NCBI RefSeq assembly: GCF_039545035.1
Contig: NZ_BAABRO010000001.1
Location: 1 to 64,000, forward strand
Source of the DNA: Novipirellula caenicola
GTDB taxonomy: Bacteria > Planctomycetota > Planctomycetia > Pirellulales > Pirellulaceae
DNA: 64,000 nt
Direction of reading: 5' to 3'
Of the stretch, positions 1-8,467 are shown piece by piece. The notes below the pieces were generated by a model. It searched no databases, was not told the origin of the DNA, and was given only the letters and a program-made list of their open reading frames with translations. Both the position numbers and the translations under genes were made by a program. How positions within the stretch are numbered: position 1 is the first letter of the stretch; each line of letters begins with the position of its first letter.

Positions 1-148
1 CTCACTCCTCACTCCTCACTCCTCACTCCTCACTCCTCACTCCTCACTCCTCACTCCTCACTCCTCACTCCTCACTCCTCACTCCTCACTCCTCACTCCT
101 CACTCCTCACTCCTCACTCCTCACTCCGCACTCCTCACTCCTCACTCC
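1..148. repeat. 7-bp tandem tract (CTCACTC)n
   Basis: About 21 head-to-tail copies of a 7-bp unit, CTCACTC on the plus strand, with a variant copy near 127. The tract runs off the left edge. Shorter tracts of the same unit occur at 6985-7004, 13254-13324, 47835-47860 and 57607-57682. Read on the minus strand the unit contains TGA, and because 7 is not a multiple of 3 every reading frame meets a stop within 21 bases. Confidence 0.95.
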
Positions 149-256
149 GCCCCGCGTGGATGACAAAGTTTTTTCTGAACAGTACCGAAGGGACGGTAGG
201 CGATCGATTGTCCACTTTTAATACTGACTGAGCCGCTCTCCGGTGACTACTCTTGC

Positions 257-727
257 TCATTCGTCGACTCCGGATTGCAGAACAAGCGTTGGTACCGAAG
301 TTGTGCCATCAGCCGCCACAGAAATGTAAGGCATTCCGGGTCGCCAGTAGGTTTGAATATAACGGGAATCAACAGAGGGAGAGAGATGCCACTGATATCG
401 CCCAGGTTGCAACGGTATGTGTCGCCGTGCAACCCCGTCCGAATCGGTCAAGAACGTTTTGAATCCTCCATCGCCGCCGTCGGGGCCGATTCGAGTCAGA
501 CCAACGATGACGTTCCGAACAGGTCTGCCGTCGTCGGCCGAGACGACGCGCAGGAGAGAGGGGCCGTCCACTCCTGACTGTGCATTGACGATATCGCGAT
601 GAAATTCGATGCGTTTTGCAAGTCGTCGTTTAGCCGCCGTGCGCTGCAGATGCACAAAGCACACGGCGATCAAAGCCGCAACCGTAACGATAGCGAAGAG
701 CGTACGTATCGAAAATCGCAGAGGCAT
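257..727 (-). CDS. Membrane-anchored protein with a CarboxypepD_reg / Ig-like fold
   Basis: 156 residues with an ATG start. The N-terminus (RFSIRTLFAIVTVAALIAV) is one hydrophobic helix of a type common at the start of planctomycete envelope proteins. The rest is predicted beta-rich: a segment 'VVSADDGRPVRNVIVGL' followed by 'TDSDGVARRHIPLQPGRYQW' resembles carboxypeptidase-regulatory-like domains, in which a default value is modified and then 'G.Y' closes a strand. It is probably anchored in the inner membrane with the domain outside. No catalytic residues are evident. It is the lowest-coordinate member of the minus-strand small-gene cluster. The domain assignment is by eye. Confidence 0.7.
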   Translation of the reverse strand: MPLRFSIRTLFAIVTVAALIAVCFVHLQRTAAKRRLAKRIEFHRDIVNAQSGVDGPSLLRVVSADDGRPVRNVIVGLTRIGPDGGDGGFKTFLTDSDGVARRHIPLQPGRYQWHLSPSVDSRYIQTYWRPGMPYISVAADGTTSVPTLVLQSGVDE

Positions 728-820
728 TTGCCGGACTTAGACTCCCAGAAAGCTTGGTCGTAAATCAGCCCAAATGTCGGCATCCATCCAGACGGGCCAT
801 CATCAGACAAAGAATTAATA

Positions 821-860
821 GCACTTCCGCAGAAACTACCTACCGATTCTGCGGAAGTGC
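821..860. terminator. Perfect 14-bp stem hairpin downstream of the zinc-ribbon gene
   Basis: GCACTTCCGCAGAA at 821-834 pairs perfectly with 847-860 around a 12-base loop. It lies about 50 bases past the stop of the minus-strand gene 908-1168. No clean T-run follows on the minus strand (TATTAATTCTTT), so it could be a weak terminator or an RNA-stabilising hairpin. Confidence 0.5.
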
Positions 861-907
861 GATAGGTTAAAACATCATCCACAGCAGATGCACTACACTT
901 GATCCAA

Positions 908-1168
908 TCACTCAATGCCGGTTGAACTCACGTTTTCGACGTCCCGGTATCGCAGCTTCGCAGCCACCACCTTATCGCACTTCGAGCAATGTGCAGCAAC
1001 GCGTTTTCCGTAGGATATGGCGCCCCATCGGAGTCCTCCAACGCTCCAAACGGAACGCTCCGTTTGACAATGTGGACATTGGATCATCCACCGCTCTGAC
1101 GAAACGCGAATCGCATCGAACCAAGCGGTCGGAAGCAAAGCCTGTGCAATTTTTTGTGGTGTCGACAT
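908..1168 (-). CDS. Small zinc-ribbon protein
   Basis: 86 residues from the ATG at 1168, chosen because GGAGGTG, a near-perfect Shine-Dalgarno, sits 4 bases upstream; the frame is open further 5' but without such a site. The sequence carries CPHC near residue 32 and CSKC near residue 62, a typical four-cysteine zinc ribbon that binds one zinc ion. There is no membrane helix and the protein is basic, so it is probably cytoplasmic. The function is unknown; small ribbons of this kind often mediate nucleic-acid or protein contacts. Confidence 0.75.
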   Translation of the reverse strand: MSTPQKIAQALLPTAWFDAIRVSSERWMIQCPHCQTERSVWSVGGLRWGAISYGKRVAAHCSKCDKVVAAKLRYRDVENVSSTGIE

Positions 1169-1295
1169 GTTCACCTCCAAGAATCGCAGTGAAGAGACCG
1201 GCTGACCTAGACTAGGCACAAAAAACATTGTTTCGGGGCGAGTTTTTGAATCGGCAAAAATTGATGAACGTTGTGGTTCTGCGAGTCGTTTTGGT

Positions 1296-1349
1296 GGCAA
1301 AATGATCAATCAATAGGCGTCAATCATTTTGGCACCTAATCATCTTGCC
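1296..1349. repeat. GGCAAAATGAT inverted-repeat element, copy 1
   Basis: GGCAAAATGAT (1296-1306) is followed by its inverse AATCATTTTGG (from 1322) and a second inverse copy, AATCATCTTGCC, ending at 1349. The last copy overlaps the 3' end of the gene 1336-1782. The same three-part arrangement recurs at 11285-11338 and 60897-60950. Confidence 0.75.
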
Positions 1350-1782
1350 ATGGTTTGTCGCCGTCCTGGATTCGTTGTGACACAGTTTCCCAATCGAGGG
1401 AATGCTCACGAATTATGATACCTCGGGCTTCGGCATACGAGCCAATCAATCGCACGACGAAAATACGGCCATGAACTAGCCGTTTCAATCCTGGGCGACG
1501 CGAAAACAAACAAGGTAGTGCACGGATGCTCTCCGCTATCACGAGTTCCAATCGATCGTCTGTATTTTTTGCAGACGGGGATGCTGCAAAAATGCGAGAC
1601 GAGTCCTTTGGATCAACGTAAAACGCGATGCCATCGACAATGACGACGTCACCGCGACGAAACGCGAAATAACGAACTAGAGGGAGTCGACGAAAAAGTC
1701 GAGTCAACTCGGAAACCCGACTGCGGTTCGTGGGCAGCGAAACGGGTGTTCGATATGGGTTTGTCGTTTCGTTCAATCTCAT
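1336..1782 (-). CDS. Unknown protein with N-terminal NPYRTP motif
   Basis: 148 residues with an ATG start. Residues 8-13 read NPYRTP, a variant of the motif found near the N-terminus of many small proteins here (5.0, 11.9, 52.3, 54.9, 56.3, 59.7 and 63.8 kb). Unlike those proteins it has no strong membrane helix. The middle is predicted alpha/beta ('RRGDVVIVDGIAFYVDP', then 'RIFVVRLIGSYAEARGIII'). I do not recognise a family. Its last bases overlap a GGCAAAATGAT inverted repeat. Confidence 0.65.
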   Translation of the reverse strand: MRLNETTNPYRTPVSLPTNRSRVSELTRLFRRLPLVRYFAFRRGDVVIVDGIAFYVDPKDSSRIFAASPSAKNTDDRLELVIAESIRALPCLFSRRPGLKRLVHGRIFVVRLIGSYAEARGIIIREHSLDWETVSQRIQDGDKPWQDD

Positions 1783-2127
1783 TGGACGTAGGTGTGCTCA
1801 AATGGGGAACGTTTGGCATTTCCGAGTCGCAGCGGTTGACGATTTATTTGAAAACACGCGATCGGCGACTTCGCGTTCTTGTCATTGTTGTCTAGCGATT
1901 TACTGTCTTTCAAAGTTTCCGGCCAATAGACGGACGTATCATGACATTATCATGTCGACCACGGCCATACCCTATCGACACCAAAACGATGTTTGCATTT
2001 CGAACGCTGCATCGATTTAGTTGGCGAACGACCGGGAACATAGGCCTGGAAGAGTAAAGCTGTCCATTTAAAATTCGGCTGCAAGCCCCGTCCCGTGTAA
2101 ATGCCATGGTCATTCGCGATACAACAT
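1783..2127. other. Intergenic, no gene seen
   Basis: No convincing open frame, RNA gene or long repeat on either strand in these 345 bases. The composition is somewhat richer in A+T than the flanking genes. Confidence 0.5.
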
Positions 2128-2637
2128 TCACATGACGTTTCGCGACAGATACATCACCTTGTCCTTAAAGTATGCGCGGGTCTGACCACCATTTGATCCT
2201 GATTCTGTCGCAAATGCGGCTTCCGGCTCGGTGAACCCCAGCCTGTCTTCATCAAAATGTTGAAGTGCGTCATCGTACTTAAACATCGGAACAGGGAAGT
2301 TGGCAACCCACGCGTCAAACTCGTCCCGACTCATCGAGAACGAGGCAAAAAGATGCCCAAAGCTTGGTTCGTAGGTTATGCATCCCGTATTGGGTACGTA
2401 ATCATTGTGCGATTGATGTAGCCTTACGAAGTTTTCGTGATGAAAGAGTTTTACGCCCGCATACGTTAGGGTTAGCCAAAGGGCAAAGGCCGATACTACC
2501 AGCCAACCGAGACGCACTCGTTTGAGAACGCGAATCATTGTGACAGTAACCACCGATGCCAGCAGAGCCAGCATGGCAATGTCGAAAAACACTTCGAGAT
2601 AAGCTTCGCCTAGGCCTATGTACATATCGGATAACAT
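2128..2637 (-). CDS. Two-helix membrane protein of unknown function
   Basis: 169 residues from the ATG at 2637, six bases after the stop of the preceding gene (2644-3276), so the two are probably co-transcribed. Two hydrophobic helices ('VFFDIAMLALLASVVTVTMI' and 'LGWLVVSAFALWLTLTYAGV') are followed by a ~100-residue soluble C-terminal domain with 'TGCITYEPSFGHLFASFSMS'. The soluble part resembles a small extracytoplasmic sensor or binding domain, but I do not recognise it. Confidence 0.7.
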   Translation of the reverse strand: MLSDMYIGLGEAYLEVFFDIAMLALLASVVTVTMIRVLKRVRLGWLVVSAFALWLTLTYAGVKLFHHENFVRLHQSHNDYVPNTGCITYEPSFGHLFASFSMSRDEFDAWVANFPVPMFKYDDALQHFDEDRLGFTEPEAAFATESGSNGGQTRAYFKDKVMYLSRNVM

Positions 2638-2643
2638 AACCAA

Positions 2644-3276
2644 TCACTCGGCACGCACGAAAGATTGCCTGTTTGCAAACGCCCGGCTCACCTGCTTGGG
2701 TGCATTGACGGGCTCTGCCTTCACCCAGGCTTGAATTGCTTCGTAAAGGCTCACATGAATTTGTTTCGGCATGCACGACCCGAAACCGAGTGGCCCTGAG
2801 CGTGTTTGCAAATGCAGCACTCCATCGCTTTGCGTGAAGTGAAAACCAGAAGCGTCTAAATCATCGCGATGCAATTGCCAACGAATTCTTTTTTGGATTA
2901 GGCGCGACCATACGGGATGAAGGCGTTCGCCGTACGTGTTGCAAAGGTACTGTAATCCTGGGCGACCAGAATCGTATCTGATCTGGTGCGGCGTGAAATG
3001 CAAAGAAATCGGGATTGGGGGAAAGAAGATGCGTGACGATGCAAATATGCCAATCGCAATCCATAGCCCGGCAAAGGCGAAGCGGAACACAAGCTCAGCC
3101 GATGCAAACCCATCGTGAGGGAATCGAGCTAAATGGATGTCGGGAAGTACCATGACAAGTCCGACGCACATCACTGCAAACTGAACAACCGCAATCTCCC
3201 GCTCCTCCGCTGCACTACCCAACGCGACCTCGATGGACGTGACGGAATCATCAGATGCGATCGAGACATCAATCAT
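2644..3276 (-). CDS. Membrane protein of unknown function
   Basis: 210 residues with an ATG start. Two hydrophobic helices lie near residues 28-46 and 62-82 ('FRFAFAGLWIAIGIFASSRI'), followed by a soluble domain that looks like a PH-like membrane-associated fold ('ISLHFTPHQIRYDSGRP... RIRWQLHRDDLDASGFHF'); that reading is tentative. The gene is immediately upstream of 2128-2637 and was probably inherited with it as a two-gene unit. A large inverted repeat (3297-3400) lies just 5'. Confidence 0.65.
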   Translation of the reverse strand: MIDVSIASDDSVTSIEVALGSAAEEREIAVVQFAVMCVGLVMVLPDIHLARFPHDGFASAELVFRFAFAGLWIAIGIFASSRIFFPPIPISLHFTPHQIRYDSGRPGLQYLCNTYGERLHPVWSRLIQKRIRWQLHRDDLDASGFHFTQSDGVLHLQTRSGPLGFGSCMPKQIHVSLYEAIQAWVKAEPVNAPKQVSRAFANRQSFVRAE

Positions 3277-3296
3277 CGTAAATGCAGGCCTTCAGT

Positions 3297-3400
3297 AGCG
3301 AACGGCGGACATCACGGGGCACGCTGAATTGACCATCGACTTGCGAAGAACGCCGCAAGTCGCGCTGCCGTGCCCCCACTCTCATAACTTCTTGTTAGGT
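3297..3400 (-). repeat. attC-like imperfect palindrome
   Basis: The plus strand begins GCGAACGGCGG and ends CTTGTTAGGTG. Inner arms GGGGCACG / CGTGCCCC and CGACTTGCG / CGCAAGTCG give a long interrupted stem. On the minus strand the 5' core ACCTAAC fits the integron R'' consensus RYYYAAC. The other end reads GTTCGCT, which keeps GTT but departs from GTTRRRY. It lies directly upstream of the gene starting at 3276, as expected between cassettes. Confidence 0.5.
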
Positions 3401-3583
3401 GTGATCCAGAACATCATACCATGGGATTCTCCCCTAGGTTCGCTATGGATGGTTGGCGAAGTCTGTTCAAACTTCCGCGCCGGTGCAGAATGATCGGTTC
3501 ATTGAAATCGCAAACTGGTGGACCATTTCGCCCCTCGGTCTCAATGGACGCCGCCCCATCAATCAATTCGTCACGAGATTTTG

Positions 3584-3837
3584 ATGTTCAATCACGCAAA
3601 ATCCCGCATTAGTAGCACGGAACCCAAGTGTTCCGTTGACGAACTGATCGCGAAGGTTGAAGCGGAGGTCGTCAATGCGTCGAGGCACATGCAAGCGGCG
3701 ATGCGATCCGATCCCGCGGGGGCCGGCAGGCATTTGAGCGAAGGTTTGTATTATATAGACCGCGATCCTCTACGCGTTTTTTCACCATTGACGTCGATGA
3801 GATGACCGTCGAAATCATCAATGTCAAGCGAGTGTAA
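3584..3837 (+). pseudogene. Possible decayed small gene
   Basis: Plus-strand frames from the ATG at 3584 encode a helical, coding-like stretch ('SVDELIAKVEAEVVNASRH') and stop at 3805. A second frame then continues with 'RFFTIDVDEMTVEIINVKRV' to a stop near 3837. The join near 3770-3785, by a T6 run, suggests a frameshift. The cassette from 3401 to 4143 has no better open frame on the minus strand, so it may contain a broken gene. Low confidence: it runs opposite to every neighbour. Confidence 0.2.
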
Positions 3838-4077
3838 TTTCAGTCGGCGAGCGGCCACGATCTCCGGGCCGCCGGAGTGGTTTTCGCATTCAAAAAAAAA
3901 GCGATGTCGGCAGCCACGCGTGCACGCGATCGTTCGTGGCTCCGCAGCAAGTCTACACCTGGGGAGAAATCGATTGAGGAGTGACACGGCAAACAACGAA
4001 TAAACAATGGATCAAGCGGGCTCCGAGTGGCCAAAAGTCAAAAGCTCAATATCACAAAGCATTAGGGTTTTACCGGG

Positions 4078-4105
4078 CTTCTTGAACAGAGGCCTTGAGC
4101 TTCGA
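4078..4105 (-). repeat. Half attC-like arm
   Basis: CTTCTTGAACAGAGGCCTTG closely matches the left arm of the attC-like site at 63223-63250 (CTTCTTGAACCAAGGCCTTG). No matching right arm is adjacent, so it may be a truncated site or part of a composite with 4144-4205. Confidence 0.45.
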
Positions 4106-4143
4106 CTAATCTGACAAGTCACGCTGGTTCTCAGCATGCTAAC

Positions 4144-4205
4144 CTTTTAACAAGACACAGGCTCAACCTCCGCCCAACTTGACTTCAAAGCCTTATTTGT
4201 TATCC
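4144..4205 (-). repeat. attC-like site, strong example
   Basis: A 62-bp interrupted palindrome. The plus-strand left arm CTTTTAAC then AAGACACAGGCTCAA pairs with TTGACTTCAAAGCCT then ATTTGTTATCC. On the minus strand it begins GGATAAC and ends GTTAAAAG, with inner boxes AAGGCTTTGA / TTGAGCCT. The spacing and unequal arms match the R''-L''-L'-R' geometry of integron attC sites. It overlaps the stop codon of the gene 4193-4630, as real cassette attC sites often do. Confidence 0.65.
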
Positions 4206-4630
4206 GCCTTATTGTTCGCAGTGCTCCGCCCCGGCGTCACAACGCAAGTCCACCAAAACGACAAACTTTCGATGCAGCCGAAAGTGATCGTGTAGAACAG
4301 ACTGGCAGAGACCCACGCAATTTTCCCCGCCTCCTCCACGCCAAAGGACTTGTAAAGGACAGCGGTGGCAAATGCAAGAAGTCCAGCTAGCACAACCGTA
4401 ATTCCGAAACGCCGCAAAGAACGGAATCGCGGCTTATTCTTTGGGATAGTGCAAATGAAGGCCGCCATTGCTGCAGGGCTCACAGGCTCGGTAAGTCCGA
4501 CCGATAACGCACGCAGCAATAAGTCGATCGCAATCATGCTGGCGAATGCAAGCGTGTAGAGTCGAACGTACGACCGTAGGGATGAGTCGTCGGTAGACCG
4601 GATGTCAGCAGTCGTAGCGAATTGCGTCAT
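4193..4630 (-). CDS. Four-helix membrane protein, unknown
   Basis: 145 residues with an ATG start. About four hydrophobic helices ('LYTLAFASMIAIDLLLRALS', 'PVSPAAMAAFICTIP', 'GITVVLAGLLAFATAVLY', 'ASLFYTITFGCIESLSFWWTCVV') with a hydrophilic N-terminus rich in Ser, Thr and Asp and a short Asn/Lys tail. It is an integral inner-membrane protein with no recognised family. Its 3' end is inside an attC-like palindrome (4144-4205) and another degenerate palindrome lies at its 5' side (4650-4729), so it looks like a self-contained cassette. Confidence 0.7.
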   Translation of the reverse strand: MTQFATTADIRSTDDSSLRSYVRLYTLAFASMIAIDLLLRALSVGLTEPVSPAAMAAFICTIPKNKPRFRSLRRFGITVVLAGLLAFATAVLYKSFGVEEAGKIAWVSASLFYTITFGCIESLSFWWTCVVTPGRSTANNKADNK

Positions 4631-4649
4631 ACGCAGATGCCTTCAGTCG

Positions 4650-4729
4650 ACGAACGATGGAATTCACTGGGCGGCGGGAGTTGAATAGTCACTTCGAGGC
4701 GAGTTGTCACCGCCGCTCCAATGCAACTT
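4650..4729 (-). repeat. Degenerate attC-like palindrome
   Basis: CGAACGATGG, then GGGCGGCGGGAGTTG, and on the far side CACCGCCGCTCC then GCAACTT. The arms GGGCGGCGG and CACCGCCGC pair with interruptions. It shares the 'GGCGGNAGTTGAAT' arm with the sites at 11940 and 59722. It is located between two minus-strand genes. Confidence 0.45.
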
Positions 4730-4747
4730 TCTGGCCATCCGCAGCCA

Positions 4748-5078
4748 TCACTCTTCGTCAAGAGAAGCAGCGAGCCGCCTACGTTGACGATTGCTAAAGA
4801 CAACCAAAGGGAATCCAAGCAATGCTGCGATGGCGCCGAAGAATCCAGAGTATACGAAATTGAGCCAAGGTCAGTGTGAGTATGAAACCGACGGATTGGA
4901 GAACCCTGGGGTACATGATCGGAATGGAGACCATGTATGTAACGAACAGCGTGGTAACCACACACCAGAAACCGCCGAAGGTCAAGCCAGCAACGTCAAG
5001 CACTGTCGCGATTGGGCCGACGCCTTGACGCGGTGCTTGGTCCAACGGTGGGCGATATGGATCGGGATTGATGGTCAA
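4748..5078 (-). pseudogene. Frameshifted NPYxPP-type membrane protein
   Basis: A TTG start gives MTINPDPYRPPLDQ followed by two hydrophobic helices, but the frame stops early at 4794 with a basic tail. A shift near 4859-4865 restores a coherent C-terminus (NFVYSGFFGAIAALLGFPLV, then VVFSNRQRRRLAASLDEE) ending at TGA 4748-4750. The restored protein would be about 109 residues with three helices, consistent with this small membrane family. A one- or two-base indel, or a sequencing error, would explain it. Confidence 0.6.
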
Positions 5079-5177
5079 TGCTGCCCCTTGCTCAGTCGGT
5101 TAACAGTGCCCGTCACCGGGCTGGGAAGGTTGATTCTCCATCCGCGCAAACCTGCATCTCAGGCTTGGGCGACTACA

Positions 5178-5690
5178 ACGGTGTCTCTCGGATGCCAGGA
5201 TACGCTTCGCGTTCACGGATTGCCACAGATTTCCCTATTGTGATGTCACAAGTTTTCATCCCTGCTTCACTGATCCTCAAATCCTCCCCGAACCAGGTAT
5301 GCCGCAGTATTGCATCTGAATTCCAGCCGACTTCTCTCAATTGCCAATTGCTCGCATTCTTCAATCGCAATCGAAATAGCACCAAGAGCACGGGAGCAGT
5401 GCTGGAATCCCTCAGACTCGCAGCAAATCCTCTTTGCCAACGTTTGCCCGCGAATCACGCCAATGGACGCCAATGTGTAACGCGCGAAAGCCACGGAAGC
5501 GGCGACAGCGATCGCCGCGCTGTCCAGCCGGCAACGCGAATTGACGAGCAGGAGCGAGTTAAAACGCCCCATCCACAAGTGGACAAACACGGGCAAAAAG
5601 ATGCTTGGCAAAAAGATGAAGACAGAAGAATGATGACACTCAACACTCCGATGTTTCAATCTTTCTAACGCACCCATTTTTCTGTCTATC
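5178..5690. repeat. Family A degenerate repeat block, copy 1
   Basis: Starts with 'GTGTCTCTCGGATG' and 'ATACGCTTCGCGTTCACG', continues through 'CAGCCGAC...CTCGCATTCTTCAATCGCAATC' and ends at a doubled motif, AATCTTTCTAACGC then TTTTTCTGTC. It is clearly related to 12650-13253, 53010-53440, 57080-57600 and 61556-62180, but diverged and with internal deletions. It has no coding potential. Confidence 0.75.
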
Positions 5691-6640
5691 GATCGTCCGA
5701 GCCAGGACCGATTGAAAATCACGAAATGTCTGGCTCGCGGCGCACACGCCGTCATTCCGCAAAATCAACCCTCGTTGGCACTCGAATGAACGCTTATGGG
5801 CAACGCACAATAGCTGCAGTGGAAATTGCCGAACTGTCAATCGGATGAATCGAATTGACAACCACGATCTCATTAAGTCGCAACGTCCTCGAATGGGTCA
5901 TTGAAAAACAGGAAAATGGTTGACAGGAAAATGAAGACGAAACCACGATAGACTCCGTCCATCCAATTTTTCTGTCGAAATAATCTTTCTGTCGATCGAT
6001 CGTCCGAGTAAGCACCGAACGAAATTAACAGCAATTCTGGCTCGCGGCGCACGCCGTTTTTTCGCAATACACGCGTCTTGGCTTGCCCCCTGCGATTGCG
6101 TGTTTGATCACATCGCAAATAACGACAGAAAGATTGACGCGGCAGAAAAATGCAGAGGCAAGAAAACGGGCAATCTATTTTCCAATCACTCACGCTAACC
6201 GCCCCAGTCGGTCTTCAGTCGCATCGCGACGAAATGCAATAGCGACGGAGGTGAGTCCGTGGAGCGACAACGCGATGGCAGGAGATCTCCGCAAACACCA
6301 GTTACCCCGCTAATCACCGCGAATGATCATCGCACTGTCCAATTGACGACGCGACTTAACGACCACGCGTGCAATAAGCCGCAACGTCCCCTGATGACCA
6401 ACCCCCAGGCAAAAAAAATGGAGGACAAAAACATTTAGGGAGAATGATGAAGGTGCTCAACACACCGTCCTCTCAATCTTTTTGTCGCAACAGTCTTTCT
6501 GTCCTCACTTGCGGTATTCTAAATACAACGAAGGTCGTGAACGACGAGGACGACTGTCGCGGAATGAGTGTTCCGGACTCTCTGCGTATTCGGTTCGGCG
6601 ATTGCTCGGACGATAGGTAGACAGAAATATTGGTGCGACA
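5690..6640. repeat. Partial family A 3' halves, both orientations
   Basis: Three truncated copies of the family A 3' half. Forward copies end at ~6000 (AATTTTTCTGTCGAAATAA, then TCTTTCTGTC) and at ~6500 (CTTTTTGTCGCAACAGTC, then TTTCTGTC). Inverted motifs (GACAGAAAGATTG, GACAGAAATATTGG) occur near 6124 and 6620. No gene is seen from 5079 to 7036. Confidence 0.6.
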
Positions 6641-6980
6641 GAAAAACGAGACTGTCATGGCGTTTCGTAGTTGGACCTAAACACTCACGTTGTCTTCATT
6701 TTTTAACCGGTCATCTTTTAACCTTTTGCTTCTTCTCAGTCGCAAGACGACGATCCCGGAATAGACAACATCGCATTCTGCCTCTCCCATTTTCCTGCCC
6801 CTTCCATCTTCCTGCCCAACCTCGGGTTGCATGGCGTGCAGCTACCAACGCCTCGCACGTTTGCTGCTGTGGTCGTCCCGGATTCACGTTCGGGAAGCAG
6901 GCGACAATCGCAATATTTGTAGACAACCGATTGATTCGCCGCTTTCAATCTTTCTGTCGCAACAATCTTTCTGACCAACT
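6640..6980 (-). repeat. Family B repeat block, inverted copy
   Basis: Contains 'CTTCCTGCCCAACCTCGG', the reverse complement of the family B signature (CCNAGGTTGGGCAGGAAG) seen at 47560-47820 and 50085-50345. A forward doubled TCTTTCTGTC motif follows at 6950-6973, then a short 7-bp tract at 6985-7004. Confidence 0.55.
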
Positions 6981-7036
6981 ACCGCTCACTCCTCACTCCT
7001 CACTTTGGTTATCCGCCGTATTCCTATTGCTGGATT

Positions 7037-7222
7037 CTATTTCCAAAACTCCCAGAATCGCCCGAAAATGGGAGCATAGCACATCGCAACCATTGCGATA
7101 CCAATAGCCAGCCCACTAAACAGAAAGAGGAGTATACCCAACTTCAAGACGACTTGGTTTCGATGTCCACGCGGGTAACCAACCTGATCTGGTTCGGTAG
7201 GGTTTGTGTACTGAACTGCCAT
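7037..7222 (-). CDS. Very small single- or two-helix membrane protein
   Basis: 61 residues with an ATG start. The N-terminus reads MAVQYTNPTEPDQVGYPRG, which has an Asn-Pro and Pro-rich segment reminiscent of the NPYxPP motif, then one long hydrophobic stretch ('LGILLFLFSGLAIGIAMVAM') and an aromatic tail. It is probably an integral membrane peptide. It is isolated between repeat blocks (5178-7004) and the DUF4272 gene. The function is unknown. Confidence 0.6.
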   Translation of the reverse strand: MAVQYTNPTEPDQVGYPRGHRNQVVLKLGILLFLFSGLAIGIAMVAMCYAPIFGRFWEFWK

Positions 7223-7378
7223 TGCAATTTGCCGGAGAGTTACCGCGACAGATTAGGGTGAGGACTAGATGCGTGTGCCGAGCGTTTCATTGTACCGCGA
7301 CAATCGTCCAGCGATCTTCGGCGTGGTTTGAGTTTCCGATTGTCGTTGCAATGGGCCGGGAATGCCTTGTCGAATAGT

Positions 7379-7422
7379 GTTTGGGATCACATGGCCGCCG
7401 CCAATAGATCATGATCCCAAAC
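7379..7422 (-). terminator. Hairpin downstream of the DUF4272 gene
   Basis: GTTTGGGATCA (7379-7389) pairs perfectly with TGATCCCAAAC (7412-7422) across a 22-base loop. It sits 50 bases past the stop of the minus-strand gene 7472-8347. There is no obvious T-run. Between 7223 and 7471 I see no gene. Confidence 0.45.
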
Positions 7423-7471
7423 CCGCGTCATCGGCGGCTCCTCTTCACCGCTTTGTTCAGCAACGTTTGGG

Positions 7472-8347
7472 CTAAGTCGGAGTATCGACGTGATCCCAAT
7501 CTTTCGGTTTCAAAAAATTGACCAACCAGTTCAGCGTGTAGTGCCTTTGCTGAACGACACCAACCGCCGCGCTCATGGTGACGGAGACCGCGTTGTAATC
7601 CTGCGACCAATCAAGATCTTCGGGGATTATTCCGCCGTGATTTAGGTGTGCGTCCCGAATCGTCCAATGAATCCGCATAATCAAGTCCTGGGCATCAAGT
7701 ATCTCAGCCTTGCTTCGCAGCTTGGCATCCGCGATGAAAGCAGGATTCGATTCATGCGGTTTAAGAATCTCGACCAACTGGGGGACATCACACATTCCGC
7801 TCGGCCAGTTTAGTTCTTCAACGTGACCAAGTGCCCATAAAAGCACCCAAATGCTTTCCAGACGCCACACAAGCTCTTGGCTTTCGGCGGGGTCCGGATC
7901 GTCATTCTGTAGAAATCGTTTTTCTTCCGGACTGACGCTACCCCAGAGATTGAGTCCTTCAATCAATTCAATTGCCTCCTTTTGCGGAATCCCTTCACCC
8001 CGCAGCTCAACCGCCCATAGTACGAGAGTTCGTCGTGCTACATCCTCTGGGTTTTGAAGCGTCACTTCATCGTCGTCATCGCCAAAAAGCGGTCCGGAGT
8101 ATACCGGGGCATTGCGTTTCTTGAGTTCTTCGAATGACCGTAAAGCCCGTTTCCGTTGTCGATCATTTGCGTACTCCCAAGTGTCCGGCGAAGGATATGT
8201 GAACATGTGAGGCATACCTGCGGGTTCTTCCACGTTGCGGTCTGGGTGCGATGCTTCGGCTGCACTTTTGTTGGCAGGTTTGGTGTTCTCGATGGAACAG
8301 CCAATGAGCAAAGTGAAACCGATCATCATGGTAAGGATTAATCGCAT
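7472..8347 (-). CDS. DUF4272 domain lipoprotein
   Basis: 291 residues with an ATG start. The signal sequence MRLILTMMIGFTLLIGC ends in a lipobox (LIGC, Cys17), predicting a lipid-anchored protein. Residues ~105-290 match the DUF4272 pattern: 'ARRTLVLWAVEL', 'LSPEEKRFL'-type motif (VSPEEKRFLQ), 'WRLESIWVLLWALGHVEELNWP', 'LRSKAEILDAQDLIMRIHW', and the closing 'LNWLVNF...WDHVDTPT'. DUF4272 proteins are usually cytoplasmic and often lie near polymorphic-toxin or secretion loci; the lipoprotein form is less usual. The molecular function is unknown. Confidence 0.8.
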   Translation of the reverse strand: MRLILTMMIGFTLLIGCSIENTKPANKSAAEASHPDRNVEEPAGMPHMFTYPSPDTWEYANDRQRKRALRSFEELKKRNAPVYSGPLFGDDDDEVTLQNPEDVARRTLVLWAVELRGEGIPQKEAIELIEGLNLWGSVSPEEKRFLQNDDPDPAESQELVWRLESIWVLLWALGHVEELNWPSGMCDVPQLVEILKPHESNPAFIADAKLRSKAEILDAQDLIMRIHWTIRDAHLNHGGIIPEDLDWSQDYNAVSVTMSAAVGVVQQRHYTLNWLVNFLKPKDWDHVDTPT

Positions 8348-8384
8348 AGGACTCTTTTTGCAGAACGGTAGGATACAGCAAGGT

Positions 8385-8467
8385 CGCGTAAACGACCTCC
8401 CACTTCAAAATCGTTCACTCGCAGCGTTAGTTGCACCCCATGCTTCTGCCACGTCGTGCGTTAGGGT
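8385..8467 (-). repeat. Weak attC-like palindrome
   Basis: The minus strand begins CCCTAACGCACGAC, overlapping the stop of the gene 8461-8949, and ends GGTCGTTTACG. The arms TAACGCACGAC and GTAAACGACC are partly complementary. A second GTTAG lies inside (GCGTTAGTTGC). Geometry is less convincing than at 4144 or 63226. Confidence 0.3.

Noticed and set aside
1-148. CRISPR array
   Set aside because: The 7-bp unit repeats with no spacers; the same holds for the tracts at 13.3, 47.8 and 57.6 kb. No cas genes are present.
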